34,499 nucleotides of DNA from Bacteroidaceae bacterium. Its GTDB lineage: Bacteria > Bacteroidota > Bacteroidia > Bacteroidales > Bacteroidaceae. Shown here piece by piece: positions 22,775 to 30,033 of this stretch. The stretch lies in the NCBI GenBank assembly GCA_017541025.1, contig JAFXZY010000028.1, positions 1 to 34,499 on the forward strand. The letters run 5' to 3'. Every line of letters begins with the position of its first letter. The stretch's first letter is position 1. The notes below the pieces were generated by a model. It saw only the letters and a program-made list of their open reading frames with translations. It ran no database searches and was not told where the DNA came from. The position numbers and the translations under genes were made by a program.

Positions 22775-24493
22775 TTATTTTATATACTTCTTTTTCTTAA
22801 TTTTCTTCTTTATCAGCGGAGTACAGGTGCCATCCTTCTTCTGAAGAGCTAAGTTCCAATAACGGAGAGCCGTGTCCAAAGAACCGCACTCAGCATATAT
22901 ATCCCCAGCATGCTCAATCAGGTTTCCCAAAAGATCTTCCACTTGCAGCAGTTCCTCGTCAGAGAAATTCGGATTCACCACCCTATCCATATAAATACGG
23001 GCATTGGTATAGTCCTGCTTCATGAACAGAATCCAAGCGTATGTATCCAGATACGTGATGTTATCAGGCTCCGCCTTTATGGTTCGGTAACTCATCTCCT
23101 CTGCCTTGTCTAACTGCTCGTTTCTCAGGCTCAGGTAGTAAGCGTAATTGTTCAGGCAACTGATATTGTCATCTTTATAAACAAGGGCAGAATCGTATGC
23201 CGCGAAAGCCTCCAGCGGTTTGTTCTCCTGATAATACAGATCACCCAAAACAGCATACATATCGGAAACCAATGCGGGCCGAGCCTCCTCAGTCTTTGTC
23301 CTTAGTCCCTGCAGGAACGCTTCAGCAGCCTCTTTCTTCTTATCCTGCTGATATAATGAAAGGCCCAAATAATAGGCATAAGCCAACTCCTCGGGATGAT
23401 AGTTGACGCCCTTGCGACAAATATCCTCAATAGCCGCGAAATTATTCTTGGGAGCATAATACTGAAGCATGTGCGACAAAGCCATCTGATTTCCCGGCTC
23501 TACTTCCAGTACCTTATTCATCAGTTCAGCCACCTTGTCGTCACCCGCCTTGACATAAGTAAGATAGGCCGCCTTCAGCATCAGCAGTTGCGCATCTTTC
23601 TGCGGCTTTGACAACAATGAGTCAAAGGCATGGAGCATAGCATCACGTTTGGTAGAATCCTGAAGGGACTCATCGATATAGTCTCTCATGAGAGCCACCC
23701 TCAGTTCGCTGGAATTACCCTCATCATAAAGCAGAGAGTCGCGTAATTGAACGAAACGTTCATTGTTCTCCGTCGTCCTGTAATAGTTCATCATGGCCAA
23801 TAGGAGATTCAGGTTATGAGCATCCTTCTGCCTTACATAATTATATATCTCCATTGCCTTGTCGGAATAACCTGCCTGCTGATACTGGTTGGCCATTATA
23901 ACACGGTAGTTCAAATCATGAGGGTACTCATCACATAGGCTCTGCAATTCCATAAAAGCAGAATCCTCCTCTTCCTTGCTCATATAAAGCGTGAACTTTT
24001 CCATGCTCAACTGCACCGACTTCCTCTCCTGCATTTCTATGCGGTTCAGGACTTCTATCGCCTTATTGGTATGGCCGTCGTCACGATAAATACTGGCAAG
24101 CTGCGATAACACATCAGTCCGTTTGGTCTGAAACTTTGACAGTTTCTCCAGATAAGGAACAGCCTTACTTGTCTTTCGTGCATTCAGATAAATGGTCGCT
24201 AACGTCTCCAAATACCAAGGGTTGCAGGAATCTAATTCACAAGCTTTCTTAAGCATGTCAATACCGACCTCCAGACTATCCTGCCTAAGGAACAACTTCA
24301 TCAAACCCAGATTGTAAACAGCTTCAGCAGCTTGGGGATTAATGTCCTGGCAATGCTGATAGAGTTCCAAAGCAGAAGCATAATCACCGGCAAGGCGACT
24401 CTTCTCTGCCTCAAGATAAAAATAGTCGAACCTTGTCTGTCCCAATAAAGTTCCACTAAAAAGGAGTAATATGATCAGCAGTTTACTCTTCAC
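22775..24493 (-). CDS. Secreted tetratricopeptide-repeat protein
   Basis: 572 residues. The signal peptide (LLIILLLFSGTLLGQ, cleavage near residue 19) is followed by about a dozen TPR units along the whole length (for example YASALELYQHCQDINPQAAE, YYQENKPLEAFAAYDSALVY, DIYAECGSLDTALRYWNLAL). TPR arrays are protein-protein scaffolds; the periplasmic location and neighbours (DUF4292 lipoprotein, EnvC-like activator) suggest envelope assembly. The start is GTG at 24493, directly abutting a heptamer array that fills the whole gap to dut. The tail is very basic (IKKKIKKKKYIK). No partner can be named from sequence. Confidence 0.88.
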   Translation of the reverse strand: MKSKLLIILLLFSGTLLGQTRFDYFYLEAEKSRLAGDYASALELYQHCQDINPQAAEAVYNLGLMKLFLRQDSLEVGIDMLKKACELDSCNPWYLETLATIYLNARKTSKAVPYLEKLSKFQTKRTDVLSQLASIYRDDGHTNKAIEVLNRIEMQERKSVQLSMEKFTLYMSKEEEDSAFMELQSLCDEYPHDLNYRVIMANQYQQAGYSDKAMEIYNYVRQKDAHNLNLLLAMMNYYRTTENNERFVQLRDSLLYDEGNSSELRVALMRDYIDESLQDSTKRDAMLHAFDSLLSKPQKDAQLLMLKAAYLTYVKAGDDKVAELMNKVLEVEPGNQMALSHMLQYYAPKNNFAAIEDICRKGVNYHPEELAYAYYLGLSLYQQDKKKEAAEAFLQGLRTKTEEARPALVSDMYAVLGDLYYQENKPLEAFAAYDSALVYKDDNISCLNNYAYYLSLRNEQLDKAEEMSYRTIKAEPDNITYLDTYAWILFMKQDYTNARIYMDRVVNPNFSDEELLQVEDLLGNLIEHAGDIYAECGSLDTALRYWNLALQKKDGTCTPLIKKKIKKKKYIK

Positions 24494-24528
24494 CCTAATC
24501 TCTAATCTCTCAACTTTAAACTCTAAAC
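24494..24528. repeat. Five heptamers filling the dut-TPR gap
   Basis: CCTAATC, TCTAATC, TCTCAAC, TTTAAAC, TCTAAAC. They begin at the base after the TPR start codon and end one base before the dut stop codon. There is no other sequence in the gap. Confidence 0.85.
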
Positions 24529-24529
24529 T

Positions 24530-24964
24530 TTACTTCACCCCACTATGTCCGAAGCCGCCTGCTCCGCGTTCTGTTTCATCCAACACCTCTACCTGTTCCC
24601 ATTCTGCCTGTTCATGACGGGCAATAATCATCTGGGCGATACGTTCACCGTCCTCAATGATAAAAGGTTCCGTTGAGAGATTTATCAGAATCACACACAC
24701 CTCGCCACGATAATCGGCATCGATGGTTCCAGGAGTATTCAGTACCGTTATACCACGTTTCAGAGCAAGTCCGCTTCTGGGGCGCACCTGTGCTTCGTAG
24801 CCTTTGGGCAAGGAGAGAAAGATACCCGTAGGAATCAGATGCCTCTCCATAGGTCGCAACTCGATGGGAGCCTGCAAATTAGCTCTTAAATCTACGCCTG
24901 CTGACTGTTCAGTAGCATATTGGGGCAGTGCATGATGACTGCGATTAACTATCTTTATTTTCAT
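24530..24964 (-). CDS. dut: dUTP diphosphatase
   Basis: Hydrolyses dUTP to dUMP and diphosphate, keeping uracil out of DNA. 144 residues from ATG 24964, with the five trimeric-dUTPase motifs in order: [40 protein letters not shown] and the flexible C-terminal [10 protein letters not shown]. The frame can extend to 24982, overlapping the dgt end by 8 nt, but MKIKIVNRS is the family N-terminus. The neighbour dgt also acts on dNTPs, so the pair forms a nucleotide-sanitation unit inside the leftward run. Confidence 0.96.
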   Translation of the reverse strand: MKIKIVNRSHHALPQYATEQSAGVDLRANLQAPIELRPMERHLIPTGIFLSLPKGYEAQVRPRSGLALKRGITVLNTPGTIDADYRGEVCVILINLSTEPFIIEDGERIAQMIIARHEQAEWEQVEVLDETERGAGGFGHSGVK

Positions 24965-24974
24965 GTCTTTTTTT

Positions 24975-26330
24975 TTATACATCTGGCAAACTCATGCCGT
25001 TAATCTTTCTATATAAATCCAGGGCAAAGACATCCGTCATGCCACTGATATAATCCAAGACCGCCATTACACGCTCATAGAGTGTAGGAGCCAGGATCTG
25101 ATATTGCGAACTCACCCTGCTGATTAGTAACTTAGAGAAAGCTTTCTCAGGCTCTGTCACAGCCTTTATCATCAAATCCGTCAGCTGAGTAATTACCTTA
25201 TAACCGGCAATCTCAATATCCACCACATCCTTGCAGTGGTAAATGCTGGAATAAGCTACTTTCTCGCACTCCATATATGCATTCCTGGGAATCTCAGCAA
25301 CATACTTAATCAGCGGACCGGGGAAAGTGCCGGACAGGAATTCATCCTCATGCTCCACAAAAACACGCACACACTCCTGCACCAGACAGTTGATTACACA
25401 GGAACGCAGATAAACGATCTGTTCATTAACATCGTCCAGTGTTCCCATACGCTCTGCTATGAGGTTACGCTGATTTTCCTCAAAATAATTCAGGAAGAGT
25501 TCCCTTACCTGTTCCGTTGTCAGAAGTTTCAGTTTATGGGCATCCTCGATGTCCATTATCTGATAACAGATATCATCGGCTGCCTCAACAAGGTAAACCA
25601 ACGGATAACGGACATATCTGCAGGAGCCTTCAGGTGCATCCAGTTTCAGGATTCCCAATTCGTCAGCAATCTTACAATAATCCTCCACCTCGCTGCGGAA
25701 GAAGCCGAACTTATGCAAATCTCCAGCCAAATCGGAAGTGTATGGGTACTTAACAATGCTGGCAAGGGTGCTGTAAGTCATAACAAAACCTCCCTTTCTG
25801 CGACCACTGAAATGATGGGTAAGCAAACGGAAGGCATTGGCATTACCCTCAAAATGAATCAAATCCTCCCATTGTTTGGGATTCAGGCAGTCGCCTGTGT
25901 CTTCACATACATAGTGCTTCAGGAACTGGCCGTCGCCTTCACTGAAATAAGTTCCTATGGCATTCTCACCACTATGTCCGAAGGGAGGGTTCCCCAAATC
26001 ATGTGCCAAGCAAGCAGCACTGACAATGCTACCCAGTTCCGAAAAATGTGTTTCGATCAGTTGTGGATGACGTTCCAGCAAAAGCCTGCTTACATCATTA
26101 CCCAAGCTACGCCCCACACTGCTAACCTCCAGACTATGCGTCAAGCGGTTATGCACAAAAATGCTACCAGGAAGGGGAAATACCTGGGTCTTGTTTTGCA
26201 GACGGCGGAAAGGAGCAGAGAAAATCAGTCGGTCATAATCACGCTGGAACTCTGTTCTGTCATCATTCCTATTCGACTGTCCCTCCTGTCCCAACCGCTT
26301 ATTGGAAAGCAACTGATTCCAGTTCATCAT
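24975..26330 (-). CDS. dgt: Deoxyguanosinetriphosphate triphosphohydrolase-like HD protein
   Basis: Removes triphosphate from dNTPs. 451 residues from ATG 26330. The HD metal site is visible as His in [16 protein letters not shown] and the HD pair in [17 protein letters not shown]; the downstream [15 protein letters not shown] segment is typical. The N-terminal [19 protein letters not shown] and [13 protein letters not shown] are family signatures. GTG at 26345 extends the frame into a heptamer array and is less likely. It overlaps or abuts dut and follows glsB. Confidence 0.93.
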   Translation of the reverse strand: MMNWNQLLSNKRLGQEGQSNRNDDRTEFQRDYDRLIFSAPFRRLQNKTQVFPLPGSIFVHNRLTHSLEVSSVGRSLGNDVSRLLLERHPQLIETHFSELGSIVSAACLAHDLGNPPFGHSGENAIGTYFSEGDGQFLKHYVCEDTGDCLNPKQWEDLIHFEGNANAFRLLTHHFSGRRKGGFVMTYSTLASIVKYPYTSDLAGDLHKFGFFRSEVEDYCKIADELGILKLDAPEGSCRYVRYPLVYLVEAADDICYQIMDIEDAHKLKLLTTEQVRELFLNYFEENQRNLIAERMGTLDDVNEQIVYLRSCVINCLVQECVRVFVEHEDEFLSGTFPGPLIKYVAEIPRNAYMECEKVAYSSIYHCKDVVDIEIAGYKVITQLTDLMIKAVTEPEKAFSKLLISRVSSQYQILAPTLYERVMAVLDYISGMTDVFALDLYRKINGMSLPDV

Positions 26331-26334
26331 CTTA

Positions 26335-26389
26335 TCTAAACTCACAACTCTAATCTCTATTCTCTAATCTCTAAACTCTAAACTCAACA
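26335..26389. repeat. Eight heptamers filling the glsB-dgt gap
   Basis: TCTAAAC, TCACAAC, TCTAATC, TCTATTC, TCTAATC, TCTAAAC, TCTAAAC, TCAACAT at a strict 7-bp period, from 4 nt upstream of the dgt ATG to the base before (and touching) the glsB stop. The unit sequence matches the array at 24494-24528. Confidence 0.85.
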
Positions 26390-27379
26390 TCACTCCGGTT
26401 TATAGAAAAGACGATTGGCACCGCTGGTAATTTTAACCAACTCGGGATGTTCTGCCGCAAAGGTATCAATGTGTCTCATGCGCTTTTCCTGTAAGATTTC
26501 ATCAACGGCTATCAGAATACCCGTTTCCTCTACGTCGCCAAACCCGTCATTGATAGCTGTTCCGAACAACTTCATGGTGGGACTCAGGCCCATGTAGGCA
26601 TTTACCAAGGGAGGAATGTTATAGCCAAGGGCACGCACCTCACCGTTAAGGATACGGTAGTCTGCCTTGAAATCGTCCTCCACAAAGATTTTTTCGAAAG
26701 CCGCCGTATCATGTTCCAGTTGCAGAGGCTTCATGGGGAAAATCAGATTATCAGGATCAGGGAAATGCTTTTTAAGGAAATACAATATCATATCGCGTGC
26801 CATGCGATCGTAGCTGGGATACATGGTAAACTTGCCAAACAGATAACGGACTGTTGGCTCAATTACTACGATGGCGCCCAAGCCGTCCCAAAGATTATCA
26901 AGGGCAAAGATTCCTTTTCGGCCACGCAACGTACTCTGATACTCCAGGGTAACAAAACTGCGACCCAATTCAATCGTCCAGGGAGCATATTCCTTCAGGA
27001 ATTTATCGCTGAATCGGAACATGTGGCTGGTAGCCAGAATAGGTTGGCCTTCCTCGTCGTATTGCCAATCCTTACCTAATATATATCTGTAGCCTCCAAC
27101 TATTTCCTCTTCCTCAGGATCCCAAACCAGAATCTGCTTGTAGGGATTCTCGCAAGTATCAAACTCATCAAGGTCCATGCTTTTGCCCGTTCCTCCACCA
27201 GCGGCACGGAAAGCTATCTCGCGCAACCGGCCAATCTCCTTTACTACGTTAGGAGAATCCTGCCATGTAACAACATAGACCTCGTTGCTGCTTTTGTTAG
27301 TCATGCGCAACTTCTTGTCAGGCGTCAGTTCCGCCTTCAATATCTCACGTGGAATACTGTCAATAATCTCTTCCATCAT
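26390..27379 (-). CDS. glsB: GlsB-like N-acyltransferase (glycine lipid synthesis)
   Basis: A 329-residue GNAT/OlsB-type acyltransferase. In Bacteroides thetaiotaomicron GlsB N-acylates glycine with a 3-hydroxy fatty acid, giving commendamide-type monoacyl glycine. Supporting features are the IGRLREIAFRAAGGGTGKSM core, the acyl-ACP-binding-like YKQILVWDPEEEEIVGGYRY segment, SHMFRFSDKF, ELGRSFVTLEYQ, ALDNLWDGLGAI and FGKFTMYPSYD, the hemolysin/OlsB-like pattern. It overlaps glsA by 4 nt (ATGA), the same pairing as in Bacteroides. Assignment rests on the family pattern plus the neighbour; biochemistry is transferred from that genus. Confidence 0.82.
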   Translation of the reverse strand: MMEEIIDSIPREILKAELTPDKKLRMTNKSSNEVYVVTWQDSPNVVKEIGRLREIAFRAAGGGTGKSMDLDEFDTCENPYKQILVWDPEEEEIVGGYRYILGKDWQYDEEGQPILATSHMFRFSDKFLKEYAPWTIELGRSFVTLEYQSTLRGRKGIFALDNLWDGLGAIVVIEPTVRYLFGKFTMYPSYDRMARDMILYFLKKHFPDPDNLIFPMKPLQLEHDTAAFEKIFVEDDFKADYRILNGEVRALGYNIPPLVNAYMGLSPTMKLFGTAINDGFGDVEETGILIAVDEILQEKRMRHIDTFAAEHPELVKITSGANRLFYKPE

Positions 27380-28197
27380 ATTTCATAAACTTTACTCCGC
27401 ACCCACTGCGCCCATTGCAATGGGGTTTGGGACTTGTCAAATGTTTGCCATGGAATTGGCTTTCCTATCTTAACTGTATAAACGTTCCCGTTACTCTTAT
27501 ACATTTCGTCAGGCAAAAGAATCTGCGCAAAGTTGGGCAGATGAAATTTCTTACAGAAACGGGCCACCTTATAGAAACGCGGCGTTAGCCGGCCTTCAAA
27601 ATGTATGGGAACAACATCGCGCTGATGCTGTACGGATTTTGTGATAAATGATTTGCTCCAGGCAACGTCCCTTATCAAACCTTCGTCATTCTTACGACTG
27701 CACAGACCCGCAGGAAACATTATAACGTGGTTCTCGCCGGAGAATGCACTCTCCACCATAGCCGGAAAATTCCTTCCGTTTTTACCAAGTTTGTTAATAG
27801 GGACGCACAATGGAGCCAGTCCTTTCAGGTTCATCAGCAAATCATTAACCAGATATTTTATTTTGCCTTCGTACTGTTCACCTATCACCCAACCTAAGGT
27901 TACGCCATCTACAGCTCCTAAAGGATGATTGCTCACGAAGGTGTAATAGCGACCGTCGGAAGGCAAGTTTTCCCGTCCTTCCACATTAACCCTGACACCC
28001 AAGTACTCTACACAATGCTTACAAAAATCCACACCCACATATCCCTGACGCAGGTAAACATTGATGAACTCCTGATGAATGATACGTTTAAGCCAGTTGA
28101 TGACAAACTGGGGAATATACTTTGCCTTCTTACCCGCCCTGTTACGGATAATTTTGTCAAGGTCCACTTCCTGAATAGTACATTCTTGCTCCGACAT
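27376..28197 (-). CDS. glsA: GlsA-like O-acyltransferase (glycine lipid synthesis)
   Basis: A PlsC/hemolysin-like acyltransferase of 273 residues from ATG 28197. In Bacteroides GlsA adds the second acyl chain to the hydroxyl of N-acyl glycine. Motif I is NHPLGAVD (90-97), an H-x5-D spacing where classical PlsC has H-x4-D. Motif III is FPAGLCSRKNDEG. The segment PINKLGKNGRNFPAMVE lies between them. The C-terminal VYTVKIGKPIPW is also family-like. A longer frame starts at 28257 but overlaps the upstream gene's stop; SEQECTIQEVDLDKII is a better start. glsB follows with ATGA overlap. Glycine lipids are membrane lipids of this phylum. Confidence 0.82.
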   Translation of the reverse strand: MSEQECTIQEVDLDKIIRNRAGKKAKYIPQFVINWLKRIIHQEFINVYLRQGYVGVDFCKHCVEYLGVRVNVEGRENLPSDGRYYTFVSNHPLGAVDGVTLGWVIGEQYEGKIKYLVNDLLMNLKGLAPLCVPINKLGKNGRNFPAMVESAFSGENHVIMFPAGLCSRKNDEGLIRDVAWSKSFITKSVQHQRDVVPIHFEGRLTPRFYKVARFCKKFHLPNFAQILLPDEMYKSNGNVYTVKIGKPIPWQTFDKSQTPLQWAQWVRSKVYEI

Positions 28198-28201
28198 GGT
28201 T

Positions 28202-28561
28202 TCAGTTGATAGTAATTGGGCGGTTGTTAATAAAATAATGTCCGCGCGGCAGTCCATTCAGCCAGTTCACACCTTTAGTCAGGCGTACTGCCATAAAGAA
28301 AACGCCGGTACTGGTATAAATAGGAAGGATCTGGTTATGGTCGCTCTGAACCTGAACAGCCCTGCCAATGGTCTGAATCTTGACGGGAAAAGTAGAACTG
28401 CTCATACGTCCTGTCCGGCCAAGGTCCTGTATTTTCTCCACAAGGGGAATTGTATCAGGTTTGACTATTGCACGCTTCTTACGCACAGAAGCGCCCATGG
28501 GTAACAACACCAATAGTGCTAAAGTCAAAACAACCAGACGAACAACTGTGCTTTTTAACAT
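28202..28561 (-). CDS. Small secreted protein of unknown function
   Basis: 119 residues. A signal peptide (about 1-24, VVRLVVLTLALLVLLPMGAS) is followed by a basic patch (VRKKRA) and a short body. The last 40 residues (VQVQSDHNQILPIYTSTGVF... GLPRGHYFINNRPITI) resemble the small beta-sandwich ends of Bacteroidota secreted proteins (T9SS-CTD or DUF3244-like), but without the terminal basic residues of a sorting signal. I do not recognise the family with certainty. First gene of the leftward run; glsA starts 4 nt after its stop, so it may be tied to the lipid genes. Confidence 0.65.
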   Translation of the reverse strand: MLKSTVVRLVVLTLALLVLLPMGASVRKKRAIVKPDTIPLVEKIQDLGRTGRMSSSTFPVKIQTIGRAVQVQSDHNQILPIYTSTGVFFMAVRLTKGVNWLNGLPRGHYFINNRPITIN

Positions 28562-28588
28562 AAAATCCTTCTACACCTTTACAAATTA

Positions 28589-28620
28589 CAAAAGTACATC
28601 TTTTACCTTAAAAGGACAAA
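28589..28620 (-). promoter_or_regulatory. Promoter of the leftward gls-dgt-dut-envC-like run
   Basis: On the minus strand there is TTTG (28617-28620), a 20-nt spacer and TACTTTTG (28589-28596), about 28 nt before the ATG at 28561. No internal promoter of this quality was seen down to 20199, which fits one long transcript. Confidence 0.7.
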
Positions 28621-28659
28621 TATTTTAAAGAAAATATACTTTGATTTACATAAAATAGC

Positions 28660-28667
28660 TATCTTTG
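28660..28667 (+). promoter_or_regulatory. -7 box for the membrane AraC-type regulator
   Basis: TATCTTTG, 32 nt before the ATG at 28700. The best upstream TTTG (28640-28643) is only 16 nt away, shorter than usual, so the promoter is probably weak or activator-dependent. Confidence 0.45.
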
Positions 28668-28699
28668 CCCGCGAATCTCTCAAGAGTTGACAAAAGAAA

Positions 28700-29803
28700 A
28701 TGAGTTCAAACACGATACTTCTGATACTGGCATGTAGTGCAACCGCCCACCTGATGGTGAGTGCTACAACTGGTATTTACGCACGTCACAAGGTACAATA
28801 TCTCTGTCTTGCCTGGGTAAATGGCATCTTTGGATTCCTATTGGCATTTGTAGCATTTCTCAGCCATCAGATAGCCGAGGGCGAGCCTGGCATCATGCAT
28901 CCTGCCATGATTATGCCCCTATTATGTGGTGTATATCTTCAGAGTATCTTCCCCCTTAGCATTCCCATGCCAGGTTTCCTACAGGTAAAGCGTATGGTTA
29001 AATATGCCAGACCTGTTATAGCTCTTATTGCGGTTTATACTGTGGCAAGACTTTTGGGAAGCAAGATTGTTATCATGAACAGTTTTAACGAAGTGATTCA
29101 GAATCTGCTTTCCAGCGATGTGTTACTGCGTATTCTGGCTCTTGGAATCAGTATCTACTACATTGTCAATATATTCCTGCTTCCTCGCAGACTGGTTCAT
29201 AAAACCGACATCCCCAGCTATCTGATCGGCTATTGTGTGTGCTTAGGCTTCTCGGTGGTTTTCTTCACCATCGTCTCCATTCTGTATAATCCTACAGCAC
29301 TCATGATTTACATCATAATCTTCACACTTCTGAATACGTATCTGGCTTTTCGCACCTTGGAAGAAATTGCCATTCATTTGCCCCAGCCAGTCTTGATAGA
29401 GGTAGAGGAAGAGCCTACAGAGGACACTGTGGAGAAAGCAGAAAAGGAGGATTTTAACGAAGCCAACCTGTTACGTTTTAAGCGTCTTGAATTCTGGATG
29501 CAAAACCACAAGGAAGAATGGACCAATAACACCTTTGGCCGAGACAAGCTCTGCGAGGCTGTTGGCTACAACCGTCACCTTATTCTTCAATGTGTACGAA
29601 GCCAGGGATATAATAATGTACACGAGTACATCAACCGTTACCGCATAGAGGAACTCAAGTACTTAATCACGAAAGGCAAAATATCTGCTCTTGGCGAAGT
29701 TGTTGATGCCGGCTTCGGAACCATTCAGACAGCCCGCTCCTGTTTCCTGAAGATGGAAGGTACCACCTTAGATGAGTTCTGGAACCTGTACAAGAAAGAT
29801 TAA
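28700..29803 (+). CDS. Membrane-anchored AraC-type transcriptional regulator
   Basis: 367 residues. The N-terminal 225 hold six to seven hydrophobic helices, with no periplasmic sensor domain of size. An acidic linker follows (about 233-255, EVEEEPTEDTVEKAEKEDF). The C-terminal 100 residues form an AraC-like double helix-turn-helix: FGRDKLCEAVGYNRHLI, then EYINRYRIEELKYLI, then LGEVVDAGFGTIQTARSCF and LDEFWNLY. This architecture places DNA binding at the membrane face, with sensing through the helices. It is divergent from the gls run, with starts 139 nt apart, so that run is a candidate target. It ends at a strong bidirectional terminator. Confidence 0.82.
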   Translation: MSSNTILLILACSATAHLMVSATTGIYARHKVQYLCLAWVNGIFGFLLAFVAFLSHQIAEGEPGIMHPAMIMPLLCGVYLQSIFPLSIPMPGFLQVKRMVKYARPVIALIAVYTVARLLGSKIVIMNSFNEVIQNLLSSDVLLRILALGISIYYIVNIFLLPRRLVHKTDIPSYLIGYCVCLGFSVVFFTIVSILYNPTALMIYIIIFTLLNTYLAFRTLEEIAIHLPQPVLIEVEEEPTEDTVEKAEKEDFNEANLLRFKRLEFWMQNHKEEWTNNTFGRDKLCEAVGYNRHLILQCVRSQGYNNVHEYINRYRIEELKYLITKGKISALGEVVDAGFGTIQTARSCFLKMEGTTLDEFWNLYKKD

Positions 29804-29808
29804 AAAGA

Positions 29809-29846
29809 ATCCACGGCAACCGTTAATTGGTCACCGTGGATTTTTT
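29809..29846. terminator. Bidirectional intrinsic terminator
   Basis: ATCCACGGCAACC pairs with GGTCACCGTGGAT (8 bp, two mismatches, 3 bp) over a 7-nt loop. TTTTTT follows on the plus strand and, on the minus strand, CTTTTT. It lies between the convergent AraC-type gene and the 51-aa gene. Confidence 0.85.
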
Positions 29847-29876
29847 ATATAAACCTAAAAAGTAATGCAGGGGAGA

Positions 29877-30032
29877 TTATTCATCTTCCAACCAATCATC
29901 CCATTCTACGCGTTCCCTGCCCAATACAACATTATCGGGGTCAGCATCTTCATCATACATGCTGACTGCCACCATTTTACTCACCTGTATCTCACAAACC
30001 TGCATGGCAGGCATCATATATTCCTTTTTCAT
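29877..30032 (-). CDS. 51-aa acidic peptide of the MKKxYxxP type
   Basis: ATG 30032 to TAA 29877. The N-terminus MKKEYMMPAMQVCEIQVSKM matches a pattern seen in many short Bacteroidota ORFs (MKK-x-Y-x-x-P-x-x-x-V). The C-terminal half is acidic and Trp-rich (DEDADPDNVV, then EWDDWLEDE at the end). There is no hydrophobic signal. It begins 1 nt after the stop of the large T9SS protein gene and so is probably the last gene of that run. Function unknown; the conserved head and variable acidic tail would also fit a small precursor or a partner peptide. Below most length cut-offs. Confidence 0.7.
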   Translation of the reverse strand: MKKEYMMPAMQVCEIQVSKMVAVSMYDEDADPDNVVLGRERVEWDDWLEDE

Positions 30033-30033
30033 A

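Noticed and set aside
25236-26339. 367-aa rightward open frame opposite dgt
   Set aside because: Antisense to a gene with clear HD motifs; its translation shows no domain logic and is rich in His, Gln and Cys in the manner of shadow frames.
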